NCBI RefSeq assembly: GCF_003269295.1 | Contig: NZ_QLTT01000001.1 | Span: 143,635 to 207,634 of the forward strand | Origin: Lentzea atacamensis | Lineage (GTDB): Bacteria > Actinomycetota > Actinomycetes > Mycobacteriales > Pseudonocardiaceae | DNA: 64,000 nucleotides | Direction of reading: 5' to 3' | In this document: positions 57,419-64,000 of the stretch, piece after piece | Layout: each line of letters starts with the position of its first letter | Position numbering within the stretch: the stretch's first letter is position 1 | Notes under the pieces: generated by a model | Told to the model about the DNA's origin: nothing | The model's input: the letters and a program-made list of their open reading frames with translations, nothing else | Databases searched by the model: none | Made by a program: the position numbers and the translations under genes

Positions 57419-58363
57419 TCAGTCTTGTACGGCGCGGGCGTAGCGGGCCGCAAGGGTGCGAACGTGTGCCACGAGCTCCGGTGGTGAGGTGACTTCGAAG
57501 TCGAAGCCGAGCATGCCGATCCACACGGCGAGCATTTCGACGGAGTCGGCGCCGGTGACGAGGACGCAGGAGGTGTCGTCGACGGCTTCGACGGTGCCGA
57601 CGGCGGCGGTGATGCGGGTGGCCACGGCGTCGGCCGGGGCGTGGACGAGGACGCGGGCGGTGAAGCGCCACGCGGCTGAGGAGGTGCTGGAGGCGACGTA
57701 GGTGGTGGCGTCGAAGTCGCGTGGGGTGAAGCGCGGGCCGAACGGGGGCTGGGGCTGGGCGATGCGATCGACGCGGAAGCTGCGCCAGTCGGCGCGGTCG
57801 CAGTCCCAGGCGACGAGGTACCAGCGGCGGCCCCAGTTGACCAGGCGGTGTGGTTCGACGCGGCGGCGGGACGGTGTGCCGTCGTGGGAGTGGTAGTCGA
57901 AGCGGATGGTGTCGCTGTCGCGGCAGACGGCGGCGAGGGTGGACAGCAGTTCCGGGTCGAGGGCGGGTCCCGCGGAGTCGCGTGGGACGGATTCGACGTG
58001 TTGCAGGGCGGAGACGCGGTGGCGCAGGCGGGACGGCAGGACCTGCTCGAGTTTGAGCAGCGCGCGCAGGGAGACCTCTTCCAGGCCGGTGACGGCGTTG
58101 GTGCGCAGGGCCGCGGCGACAGCAACGGCCTCGTTGTCGTCGAGCAGCAGTGGCGGGAGCTCGGCGCCGGCGCCGAGGCGGTAGCCGCCGAAGGTGCCGG
58201 TGGTGGCGTTGACCGGGTAGCCGAGCTCGCGCAGGCGGTCGATGTCGCGGCGCACGGTGCGCTGGCTGATCTGGAGCTCCTCGGCGAGTTCGCCGCCCTG
58301 CCAGTCGCGGCGGGACTGGAGGAGGGCGAGCAGGCGCAGCAGGCGCGCCGAAGTTTCCAACAT
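57419..58363 (-). CDS. YafY-type HTH/WYL-domain regulator, copy 2
   Basis: The 314-residue protein closely parallels the regulator at 35560: ETSARLLRLLALLQSRRDWQGGELAEELQISQRTVRRDIDRLRELGYPV, GGYRLGAGAELPPLLLDDNEAVAVA, LEQVLPSRLRHRVSALQ, the WYL core RRRVEPHRLVNWGRRWYLVAWDC and a WCX extension. It is divergent from the second epoxide hydrolase gene, 52 bases away, repeating the arrangement of copy 1. It likely controls that gene and the small partner behind it. Confidence 0.9.
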   Translation of the reverse strand: MLETSARLLRLLALLQSRRDWQGGELAEELQISQRTVRRDIDRLRELGYPVNATTGTFGGYRLGAGAELPPLLLDDNEAVAVAAALRTNAVTGLEEVSLRALLKLEQVLPSRLRHRVSALQHVESVPRDSAGPALDPELLSTLAAVCRDSDTIRFDYHSHDGTPSRRRVEPHRLVNWGRRWYLVAWDCDRADWRSFRVDRIAQPQPPFGPRFTPRDFDATTYVASSTSSAAWRFTARVLVHAPADAVATRITAAVGTVEAVDDTSCVLVTGADSVEMLAVWIGMLGFDFEVTSPPELVAHVRTLAARYARAVQD

Positions 58364-58415
58364 GACTCCAGACTTTAGGACAGGAGGTGGCCGCAATGCC
58401 TTCTAGCCTTGGGTT

Positions 58416-59501
58416 ATGACGGAGATCAGGGAATTCCACATCGCGGTCGACGAGGCGGACGTCGAGGAGCTGCGTTTCCGGTTGGCGCGGACCCGGTGGA
58501 CCGACCAGGTGCCGGGGGCCGGTGCGCGTTACGGGGACGCCGTCGAGACGGTGCAGGAGATGGCCCGGTACTGGGCGGAGGAGTTCGACTGGCGGGCGGT
58601 CGAGCGCAGGCTCAACTCCTACCCGCAGTTCATCACCGAGATCGACGGCACGAACGTTCACTTCCTGCACGTCACGAGCACGAACCCCGACGCGTTGCCG
58701 TTGCTGATGATCCACGGGTGGCCGGGGTCGGTCATGGAGTTCGTGGACGTGATCGAGCGGTTGCGCGGCGACTTCCACCTGGTGATCCCCTCGATCCCGG
58801 GTTTCGGGTTCTCCGGTCCGACGACGGAGACCGGCTGGCACTCCGGGCGGATCGCGAAGGCGTTCGCGGAGCTGATGGGGCGGCTGGGGTACGAGCGGTA
58901 CGGGGTGCACGGCAACGACGCCGGGTCGCTCATCGCGCCCGAGGTCGGCCGGGTGGACCCCGGGCACGTGGCGGGGGTGCACGTCACGCAGATCTTCTCG
59001 TTCCCGTCGGGTGATCCGGCGGAGATGGAGGGGCTGACCGAGGACGACCAGCGGCGGCTCGGGGTGCTGCAGAACTTCTGGCAGGACATGTCCGGTTACG
59101 CGAGCCTTCAGCAGTCGCGGCCGCAGAACGTCGCGTTCGCGCTCGCCGACTCCCCGGCAGGGCAGCTGGCCTGGACGATGCAGCTGATGGGCGAACCGGC
59201 CGTCACCAGGGACTTCCTGCTGGCGAACGTGTCGATCTACTGGTTCACCCGCACCGCGGGTTCCTCTGCGCGGCTGTACTTCGAGGACGCGCACCGCGAG
59301 GACGCGCCGGCCGAGCCGACGACGTTCCCGATGGGTGTGGCGGTGTTCCGCGACGACTTCCAGACCATCCGCCGGTTCGCCGAGCGCGACCACCACAACC
59401 TGGTGCACTGGTCGGAGTTCGACACCGGCGGGCACTACTCGGGGCACGACGCGCCGGAGCAGCTGGCCGGTGACCTGGTGGGGTTTTTCGCGAAGAGGTA
59501 G
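58416..59501 (+). CDS. Epoxide hydrolase (EHN type), copy 2
   Basis: The 361-residue protein has the EHN lid (EIREFHIAVDEADVEELRFRLARTRW), oxyanion HGWPGSVMEF, nucleophile Asp in VHGNDAGSL, lid tyrosines, and catalytic His in FDTGGHYSGHDAPEQL. It is homologous along its length to the protein at 34429, with the same neighbour architecture, but differs around the nucleophile, so substrate preference may differ. ATG 58416. It stands divergent from WYL copy 2. Confidence 0.93.
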   Translation: MTEIREFHIAVDEADVEELRFRLARTRWTDQVPGAGARYGDAVETVQEMARYWAEEFDWRAVERRLNSYPQFITEIDGTNVHFLHVTSTNPDALPLLMIHGWPGSVMEFVDVIERLRGDFHLVIPSIPGFGFSGPTTETGWHSGRIAKAFAELMGRLGYERYGVHGNDAGSLIAPEVGRVDPGHVAGVHVTQIFSFPSGDPAEMEGLTEDDQRRLGVLQNFWQDMSGYASLQQSRPQNVAFALADSPAGQLAWTMQLMGEPAVTRDFLLANVSIYWFTRTAGSSARLYFEDAHREDAPAEPTTFPMGVAVFRDDFQTIRRFAERDHHNLVHWSEFDTGGHYSGHDAPEQLAGDLVGFFAKR

Positions 59502-59627
59502 CGGTGGCGGGGCGCTCGTACGGGGCGCCCCGCCGCCGTGGAACGCCGCGGCGGCGTGCTGGCCGTGGTGGAGCGGTTGGGCTGGTTCGTCTGGTGCTGG
59601 AGGGCCGGTGGCGGTAGGAGTGCAGCC

Positions 59628-60554
59628 ATGGGTGTTCCGCTGGTGGATTTGACCGGGTGGTTCGACGGCACGCGGCGTGCCGAGGTGGCGGCGCGGGTCG
59701 ACGCGGCGTTGCGGGAGTCGGGGTTTCTGCTGATCACCGGGCACGGTGTGCCGGACGAGCTGCGTGGCCGCACGCGGGAGCTGACGCGCCGGTTCTTCGC
59801 GCTGCCGGCCGGTGCGAAGGAGCCGTACGCCGTGCGCACGGGCGGGCGGGGCTGGTTGCCGCCCGACGAGCAGGCCACCGGCAGGGCCGGCGGTGGTATG
59901 GCGCCACCGGATCTGAAGGAGACGCTGGCGTTCGGGTCGGACGATCCGGCGGGTGACGACCCGTTCTTCTTCCGCCCCAACGTCTTCCCCTCCGAGGTGC
60001 CGGGGCTCGAACAGGCGGTGACCGAGTACGCGGGGCGGATGCGGGCGCTGGCCGAGGAGCTGCTGACGATCTTCGCGGTGGCGCTCGGTGAGCAGGAGGA
60101 CCTCTTCACCCGGCACACCGGCAAGGCCTCGTACACGTTGAACGTCAACCACTATCCGCCGTTGCGGCAGGTCGGGCCCGCTGGGCCGGGACAGTTCCGC
60201 ATCGGTGAGCACACCGACTTCGGCACCGTGACGATCCTGGATCGTCAGCACGGTGTGGGCGGGCTGCAGGTGCGCAGCGTCGACGGGGTGTGGGAGGACG
60301 CGCCGTTCGACCCGGCCGCCTTCACCGTGAACATCGGTGATCTGATGGCCCGCTGGGTGTCGGACCGGTGGCGTTCCACCCCGCACCGCGTGCTGCCGCC
60401 GGACGCCTCGGCGCCGGACGAGGACCTGGTGTCGCTGATCTTCTTCTACAACACCGACACCGACGCGCGGATCGTGTCGCTCGACGGCCGCTACCCCGAG
60501 GTCGGTGGTGGCGAGTACCTGCGGGCCAAGCTCGCGGCGATCTCGCTCGGATGA
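59628..60554 (+). CDS. 2-oxoglutarate/Fe(II) oxygenase, IPNS-like
   Basis: The 308-residue protein is an isopenicillin-N-synthase-like dioxygenase: VPLVDLTGWFDGTRRAEVAARVDAALRESGFLLITGHGVP at the N-terminus, iron ligands His-x-Asp in GEHTDFGTVTIL and distal His in STPHRVLPP with a following Arg region, and LVSLIFFYN near the end. It should oxidise a small molecule using Fe(II) and 2-oxoglutarate. ATG 59628 has GTAGGAG upstream. It precedes the VOC gene by 25 bases. Confidence 0.92.
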   Translation: MGVPLVDLTGWFDGTRRAEVAARVDAALRESGFLLITGHGVPDELRGRTRELTRRFFALPAGAKEPYAVRTGGRGWLPPDEQATGRAGGGMAPPDLKETLAFGSDDPAGDDPFFFRPNVFPSEVPGLEQAVTEYAGRMRALAEELLTIFAVALGEQEDLFTRHTGKASYTLNVNHYPPLRQVGPAGPGQFRIGEHTDFGTVTILDRQHGVGGLQVRSVDGVWEDAPFDPAAFTVNIGDLMARWVSDRWRSTPHRVLPPDASAPDEDLVSLIFFYNTDTDARIVSLDGRYPEVGGGEYLRAKLAAISLG

Positions 60555-60579
60555 CCGGGGCGGACGACTGGGGTGTTTC

Positions 60580-60942
60580 GTGGCGATCGGTGAGCTCTAC
60601 GACGTGGTGATCGGCTGCCCGGACCCGGACGGGCTCGCCGAGTTCTACCGGCAGGTGATCGGCGGGAGGATCGCCGACTCCGGCGGCGAGTGGACGACGC
60701 TGGTGACGCCGGACGGCAGGCGGGTGTCGTTCCAGCGCGTCGAGGGCTTCTCGCCGCCGCGGTGGCCGGGCCAGGAGCACCCTCGGCAGATCCACCTCGA
60801 CGTCAAGGTCACCGACCTCGACGAGTCCGAGCCGCTCGTGCTGCGGCTGGGTGCGACGTTGCTGGAGGGCTCGCCCAAGCCGATCGGGTTCCGCGTCTAC
60901 GCCGACCCCGCGGGGCACCCGTTCTGCCTGGTGACCAACTAG
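60580..60942 (+). CDS. VOC (glyoxalase/bleomycin-resistance fold) protein
   Basis: The 120-residue protein has the VOC fold: ELYDVVIGCPDPDGLAEFYRQVIGG, WTTLVTPDGRRVSFQRV, HLDVKVTDLDESEPLVLRLGATLLEG and a C-terminal FRVYADPAGHPFCLVTN. The Cys in the last strand and metal-ligand positions are of the actinobacterial Glyoxalase_6 type. Function is unknown. GTG 60580. It converges with the methyltransferase gene, overlapping it by 4 bases. Confidence 0.88.
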   Translation: MAIGELYDVVIGCPDPDGLAEFYRQVIGGRIADSGGEWTTLVTPDGRRVSFQRVEGFSPPRWPGQEHPRQIHLDVKVTDLDESEPLVLRLGATLLEGSPKPIGFRVYADPAGHPFCLVTN

Positions 60943-61568
60943 GCGCGCCACACCGTCGCGCTGCGGGTCTCGGTGCTCTCCAGCGTGAGCGGCACCGGTA
61001 CCTCGTAGCGGGCCTGGGCGGTGAACCGGGTGCGCGGCAGGTGCGCGCGGTCCGGGTCGCCGAGCAGGACGAGCGCGCCCCGTGCCGCGGCCCTGGTCAG
61101 GAACGGCAGCACGAGCGCGGTGATCTCCGCGTCGTAGAAGACGTCCCCGGCCAGCACGACGTCGGCGCCGTGGGCGTCGCTGTCGAGCTGGTCACCGGGC
61201 AGCGTGCGGACCGCGACGCCGTTGGCCTCGGCGTTGAGCTCCACGGCGGCCAGCGAGAGCGGGTCGATGTCGTTGGCCGTCACCGAGTCCGCGCCCGCCA
61301 GCGCCGCGGCGATCGCGACCAGTCCCGAACCGGAGGCGAGGTCGAAGACCTTCTGGTCGCGCACCAGGCCGGGGTGGTCGAGCAGGTGCCGCGCCAGCGC
61401 TTGGCCGCCCGCCCACGGGAACGCCCAGAACGGCGGCTGGTCGTGGTCGGTGAGCTCCCACAGGTCCATCGCCTCGGCCGCGCTGTGCAGGACGACCTCG
61501 GGCACCAGCGGCACCGGCGTGAGGGTCGTGTTGGCGAGCACGAAGTCGGTGAGCGTGGCCGCGGACAT
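60939..61568 (-). CDS. Class I methyltransferase, ETFBKMT/PrmA-like
   Basis: The 209-residue protein has SAM motif I KVFDLASGSGLVAIAAALAGA, TANDIDPLSLAAVELNAEANGV, VVLAGDVFYDAEI (the D-x-F-Y pattern of small protein-lysine methyltransferases) and a closing VPVPLTLEST. The N-terminal LWELTDHDQPPFWAFPWAGG segment matches the group that includes ETF-beta lysine methyltransferase and nicotinamide methyltransferase-like proteins. ATG 61568. It converges with the VOC gene, overlapping it by 4 bases. Confidence 0.88.
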   Translation of the reverse strand: MSAATLTDFVLANTTLTPVPLVPEVVLHSAAEAMDLWELTDHDQPPFWAFPWAGGQALARHLLDHPGLVRDQKVFDLASGSGLVAIAAALAGADSVTANDIDPLSLAAVELNAEANGVAVRTLPGDQLDSDAHGADVVLAGDVFYDAEITALVLPFLTRAAARGALVLLGDPDRAHLPRTRFTAQARYEVPVPLTLESTETRSATVWRA

Positions 61569-61635
61569 GACGGAGAAGCTTAGGGGCAGCGCCGCCGGGG
61601 GCTTCAGAGGCGAAAGTCCGCACGTTCGCGCGGGG

Positions 61636-62334
61636 TCACGTCCCGCCCGTCACGCGCAGGATGGCGCCCGTCGCGTAGGAGGCCTCCTCCGACAGCAGCC
61701 ACGCGATGGCGTTCGCGATCTCCTCCGCCTCACCGGGGCGTCCCATCGGCACCCGCCCGGCGACCTTGTCGGGCCGGTCGGGCTGGCCCGACAGCTGGTG
61801 GATCTCCGTGCGGATCGTGCCCGGCTGCACGCAGTTCACCCGGATCCCGCGCGGCGCGAGCTCCTTGCCCAGGCCGATCGTCATCGCGTCCACTGCGGCC
61901 TTGGTGGCGGCGTAGTGGACGTACTCCCCCGGGCTGCCCAGCGTCGCCGCGCCCGACGACACGTTCACGATCGCCCCGCGGGTCATCCGCCGCGCGGCCT
62001 CGCGGGCGACCAACAACGCGCCGACCACGTTCACGTCCACGACGCGGCGCAGGTCCTCGGTGCGCAGCTGCGCGAGCGGGCCCGACGGTGAGGTGATGCC
62101 GGCGTTGTTCACCACGCCGGTGATGTCGTCCCCGGCGGCGTCGAACAGCCGCGCGACGTCGTCCTCGTTCGCGGTGTCGGCCTGCACGGCGAGGACGCCG
62201 AGCTCTTTCTCCAGCGCGCGGGCCTCGTCGGCGGCCTGGCGATAGCTGATCACGACCCGGTGCCCGTCGCGCACGAGCCTGCGCGCGGTCGCGGCACCGA
62301 TACCCCGGCTTCCCCCGGTGATCACCGTTGTCAT
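61636..62334 (-). CDS. Short-chain dehydrogenase/reductase (SDR)
   Basis: The 232-residue classical SDR has ITGGSRGIGAATARRL, VVNNAGITSP, catalytic Ser in VNVSSGAATLG, Tyr-x3-Lys in HYAATKAA and a PGTIRTEI segment. It is an NAD(P)-dependent oxidoreductase of unknown substrate. ATG 62334 is divergent from a PadR-type regulator gene 42 bases away, with a shared -10 region, so PadR control is likely. Confidence 0.92.
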   Translation of the reverse strand: MTTVITGGSRGIGAATARRLVRDGHRVVISYRQAADEARALEKELGVLAVQADTANEDDVARLFDAAGDDITGVVNNAGITSPSGPLAQLRTEDLRRVVDVNVVGALLVAREAARRMTRGAIVNVSSGAATLGSPGEYVHYAATKAAVDAMTIGLGKELAPRGIRVNCVQPGTIRTEIHQLSGQPDRPDKVAGRVPMGRPGEAEEIANAIAWLLSEEASYATGAILRVTGGT

Positions 62335-62344
62335 GCCGTTCACC

Positions 62345-62351
62345 CTATACT
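62345..62351. promoter_or_regulatory. Overlapping divergent -10 elements
   Basis: TATACT (62346-62351) reads as the -10 of the PadR gene on the plus strand, and TATAGG (62350-62345) as the -10 of the SDR gene on the minus strand. They share the TATA core, so one bound regulator could control both. CGGATAT repeats (62368-62376 region) nearby are candidate PadR half-sites. Confidence 0.5.
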
Positions 62352-62376
62352 CGGTTCCGGATATTTGGGAGCGGAT

Positions 62377-62964
62377 ATGACGTTCAGGCGCACGAACCCC
62401 CTGGCCCTCGCCGTGCTGGCGCTGCTGTCGGAGCGGCCCATGCACCCCTACGAGATGGCGCAGACCATGCGCGAACGCCACCAGGAGGAGGTGATCAAGC
62501 TCAACTACGGCTCGCTCTACACCGTCGTCGAGTCGCTGCGGCGCCACGAGCTGATCGCCGCGAGCGCCACCCAGAAAGCCGGCAACCGCCCCGAACGCAC
62601 CGTCTACGCGATCACCGAGGCCGGCACCGCGGAGCTGCACGGCTGGCTGCGCGAGCTCATCGCCGTCCCGGCCAAGGAGTACCCGCGGTTCGAGGCCGGG
62701 ATCTCCCTGGTCGGCCTGCTGCCCCCGCACGACGCGCTCGCCGTCGTCGAGCAGCGTCTCGCGGCGCTCGGCGAGCAGCTCACCGCGCTGGCCGTCCTGC
62801 TGGAGAAGCTGGCCGGGATGGGGCTGCCGCAGCTCGCGTGGATCGAGCTCGACTACCGGATGGCCGTGCTGCGCGCCGAACGCGCCTGGCTCACCTGGTT
62901 CGCCACCGCCACCCGCGAAGGCACCGTCGGAGGGTACGACGACTGGGAGGAACGACACCGATGA
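62377..62964 (+). CDS. PadR-family transcriptional regulator
   Basis: The 195-residue protein has a PadR winged helix (NPLALAVLALLSERPMHPYEMAQTMRERHQEEVIKLNYGSLYTVVESLRRHELI, ERTVYAITEAG) and a C-terminal Vir_act_alpha_C-type coiled coil (LAALGEQLTALAVLLEKLAG ... MAVLRAERAWLTWF). ATG 62377 has GGGAG upstream. It is divergent from the SDR gene and translationally coupled to the small gene at 62961. Confidence 0.92.
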   Translation: MTFRRTNPLALAVLALLSERPMHPYEMAQTMRERHQEEVIKLNYGSLYTVVESLRRHELIAASATQKAGNRPERTVYAITEAGTAELHGWLRELIAVPAKEYPRFEAGISLVGLLPPHDALAVVEQRLAALGEQLTALAVLLEKLAGMGLPQLAWIELDYRMAVLRAERAWLTWFATATREGTVGGYDDWEERHR

Positions 62965-63290
62965 GACTGCTGTTCGAAGTGTCCGGCGTGGTGCGCGCGC
63001 CGCTGGAGGACGTGCGGGAACGCATGTTCGCCGATGCCGGTGAGTCCGGGCCGCACCGGCTCGTCGACCGCGCGCGGGGCGTAATCGCCTACTGGGGCGA
63101 CTGGTGGTACCGCGGCGAGGACTCGCTGCACCCCCATCCCGAGGGCGCGCTGCTCGTGCACCGCGTCCACAACATCGCCAAGCAGGGCAACTGGGCCCCG
63201 TACCTGGCGAACAAGCTGTTCATCGGCTACCGGGCACGGCTCGAGGAGGGTCTGCGGCAGCGGATCGCCGAGCTCGAGGCTCAGACCTGA
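62961..63290 (+). CDS. Hypothetical protein coupled to PadR
   Basis: The 109-residue protein has no clear family. The start MRLLFEVSGVVRAPLEDVRERM recalls the first strand and helix of SRPBCC domains, followed by VIAYWGDWWYRGEDSLHPHPEGALLVHRVHNIAKQGNW, and a C-terminal helix. It may be a short SRPBCC-like ligand binder. ATG 62961 overlaps the PadR stop by 4 bases. Its end overlaps the DoxX gene by 10 bases on the other strand. Confidence 0.65.
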   Translation: MRLLFEVSGVVRAPLEDVRERMFADAGESGPHRLVDRARGVIAYWGDWWYRGEDSLHPHPEGALLVHRVHNIAKQGNWAPYLANKLFIGYRARLEEGLRQRIAELEAQT

Positions 63291-63652
63291 CCGTAACGGA
63301 CCGCCGCGACGAACACGGCCAGCGCGCACAGCACGAGGTTGATCGGCACCGTGGCCCACTCTCCGCGCCGCCCGTGCACGATCGCGGCCCCGACCTGCAG
63401 CAACGCCAGCCCCACCGCAGCGACCGGGGTGAGGATCGTGGCGACGCCGGTCAGCCACGGCACGACCAGCCCGAGCGCACCCGCGATCTCCGCCGCGCCG
63501 ATCGCCTTGACCTGGCCGGGCGAGAAGTCCGCGACCCACCCCAGGCGCGGCTCGGTGAGCAGGTCCTGTTTCGGCTTCGCGACCTTCGTGAACCCAGCCA
63601 TCAGGTACAGCGCCGCCAGCACGGCGGACACGATCCACGCAGCCACGTCCAT
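63281..63652 (-). CDS. DoxX-family membrane protein
   Basis: The 123-residue protein has four membrane helices (about residues 5-22, 48-68, 70-90, 97-118) and the DoxX pattern LYLMAGFTKVAKPKQDL...VKAIGAAEIAGALGLVVPWL...LTPVAAVGLALLQVGA. DoxX proteins are small membrane subunits linked to redox or thiol stress. ATG 63652. It stands alone. Confidence 0.9.
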   Translation of the reverse strand: MDVAAWIVSAVLAALYLMAGFTKVAKPKQDLLTEPRLGWVADFSPGQVKAIGAAEIAGALGLVVPWLTGVATILTPVAAVGLALLQVGAAIVHGRRGEWATVPINLVLCALAVFVAAVRYGQV

Positions 63653-63713
63653 GACCGGAAACCTAACCGCGGTTCGACGGGAGAACCACCAGCGTGCAAG
63701 CCGGAAGCAGTGA

Positions 63714-63731
63714 AGTAAGGGTGACCTTATT
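63714..63731. promoter_or_regulatory. Inverted repeat resembling an iron box
   Basis: AGTAAGG (63714-63720), GTGA, CCTTATT (63725-63731) have arms matching at 6 of 7. The site lies over the -35 region of the gene at 63763, whose -10 may be TATAGA (63749-63754). The TAAGG/CCTTA symmetry recalls DtxR/IdeR-type iron boxes but is not a clear consensus match. Confidence 0.4.
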
Positions 63732-63762
63732 CCTCACCCGATCGGCCGTATAGAGTGTGCAG

Positions 63763-64000
63763 ATGAGGTGCTCGATACTCTCCGACTTCGCGGGCGAACC
63801 GCTGGCCGGCACGGCCGCGACCGCGACAGCGTGGCTGTGCCTGGAGCAGCCGGGCCCGTGGGGCCGCGACGCGATCGTGGAGAGCCACCTCGACCCCGAG
63901 CTCGGCGCGGAGCTGCAACGCCGCGCCGCCGGCACCGGTGTCCGCATCCTGCTGATCCGCCGCCCGGGCAGGCACGCCGACACCCGCGTCGGTGGCAGTC
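63763..64000 (+). CDS. Sucrase/ferredoxin-like protein, N-terminus only
   Basis: The 79 visible residues match the N-terminus of actinobacterial sucrase/ferredoxin-like (Suc_Fer) proteins: MRCSILSDFAGEPLAGTAATATAWLCLEQPGPWGRDA, ESHLDPELGAELQRRA, VRILLIRRPGRHAD. These resemble thioredoxin-like [2Fe-2S] ferredoxins and are often near iron-transport genes. ATG 63763 has no ribosome site; a -10-like TATAGA lies 8 bases before it, so it is probably leaderless. The gene runs off the window. Confidence 0.85.
   Translation, partial: MRCSILSDFAGEPLAGTAATATAWLCLEQPGPWGRDAIVESHLDPELGAELQRRAAGTGVRILLIRRPGRHADTRVGGS

Noticed and set aside
57150..60386. Very long minus-strand open frame (over 1000 residues)
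   Set aside because: Its upper part is antisense to the well-supported epoxide hydrolase and oxygenase genes; composition is Pro/Arg-rich shadow. Only the last 88 codons form a real gene.
1..64000. tRNA, rRNA, CRISPR arrays, insertion sequences
   Set aside because: No cloverleaf, no rRNA-like conserved blocks, no regularly spaced repeats and no transposase-like proteins were seen on either strand.

Overview
The window is GC-rich actinomycete chromosome. Support comes from heavy use of GTG and occasional TTG starts, many leaderless genes, an XRE/DUF397 pair, AfsR-type (SARP) and WYL regulators, F420-type (LLM) oxidoreductase, mycothiol-associated DinB-like proteins, a CmtR-type sensor and a split LigD/Ku end-joining set. 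The style fits Pseudonocardiales (Lentzea/Saccharothrix-like), but no rRNA or other marker is present to settle the genus. I see no rRNA, tRNA, CRISPR array, insertion sequence or secondary-metabolite megasynthase.

Layout. 0-5 kb: a minus-strand MFS/RraA-like/DinB-like operon facing a DeoR-HAD pair across a perfect palindrome, then a short-chain dehydrogenase (SDR) facing an XRE/MmyB-type regulator. 5-8 kb: metal sensor CmtR with a cation efflux protein, next to a VKOR/DsbA-like disulfide pair and a small two-cysteine membrane protein. 8-19 kb: a run of regulator-target pairs (TetR/carboxylesterase, TetR/zinc alcohol dehydrogenase, XRE/DUF397, SRPBCC-ArsR-SRPBCC, sigma factor with partner), several with readable operators. 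19-25 kb: a basic amino acid decarboxylase, an FBP zinc protein, a TetR, and a 646-residue protein with the N-terminal AGNAAV motif seen in contractile-injection-system cargo. 25-37 kb: a plasmid-like coiled-coil protein, a pentapeptide protein, a TetR/SMI1 pair facing an FAD monooxygenase, a zinc carboxypeptidase, and the first epoxide hydrolase/WYL regulator module. 37-45 kb: peptide use, with an M20 dipeptidase and a DppA-like D-aminopeptidase divergent from a Dpp-type ABC importer. 45-52 kb: a minus-strand run Ku, LigD ligase, LigD polymerase, tandem GrpB, SARP. 52-57 kb: a complete tyrosine recombinase followed by a decayed stretch with AT-rich palindromes, frameshifted genes and an SDR remnant. 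57-64 kb: a second epoxide hydrolase/WYL module, a 2-oxoglutarate oxygenase, a VOC protein, a methyltransferase, an SDR/PadR divergent pair, DoxX, and the start of a sucrase/ferredoxin-like gene.

How it works together. Most of the window is small self-contained regulator-plus-enzyme units, typically divergent with the operator between them. The parts that look least ordinary are the injection-system-cargo-like protein, the end-joining run that includes a double nucleotidyltransferase-fold protein, the duplicated epoxide hydrolase/WYL module, and the recombinase-associated decayed zone, whose AT-bearing motifs recur beside the coiled-coil gene 28 kb away. Several reading-frame breaks sit at short C or G runs, so assembly error must be separated from true decay.
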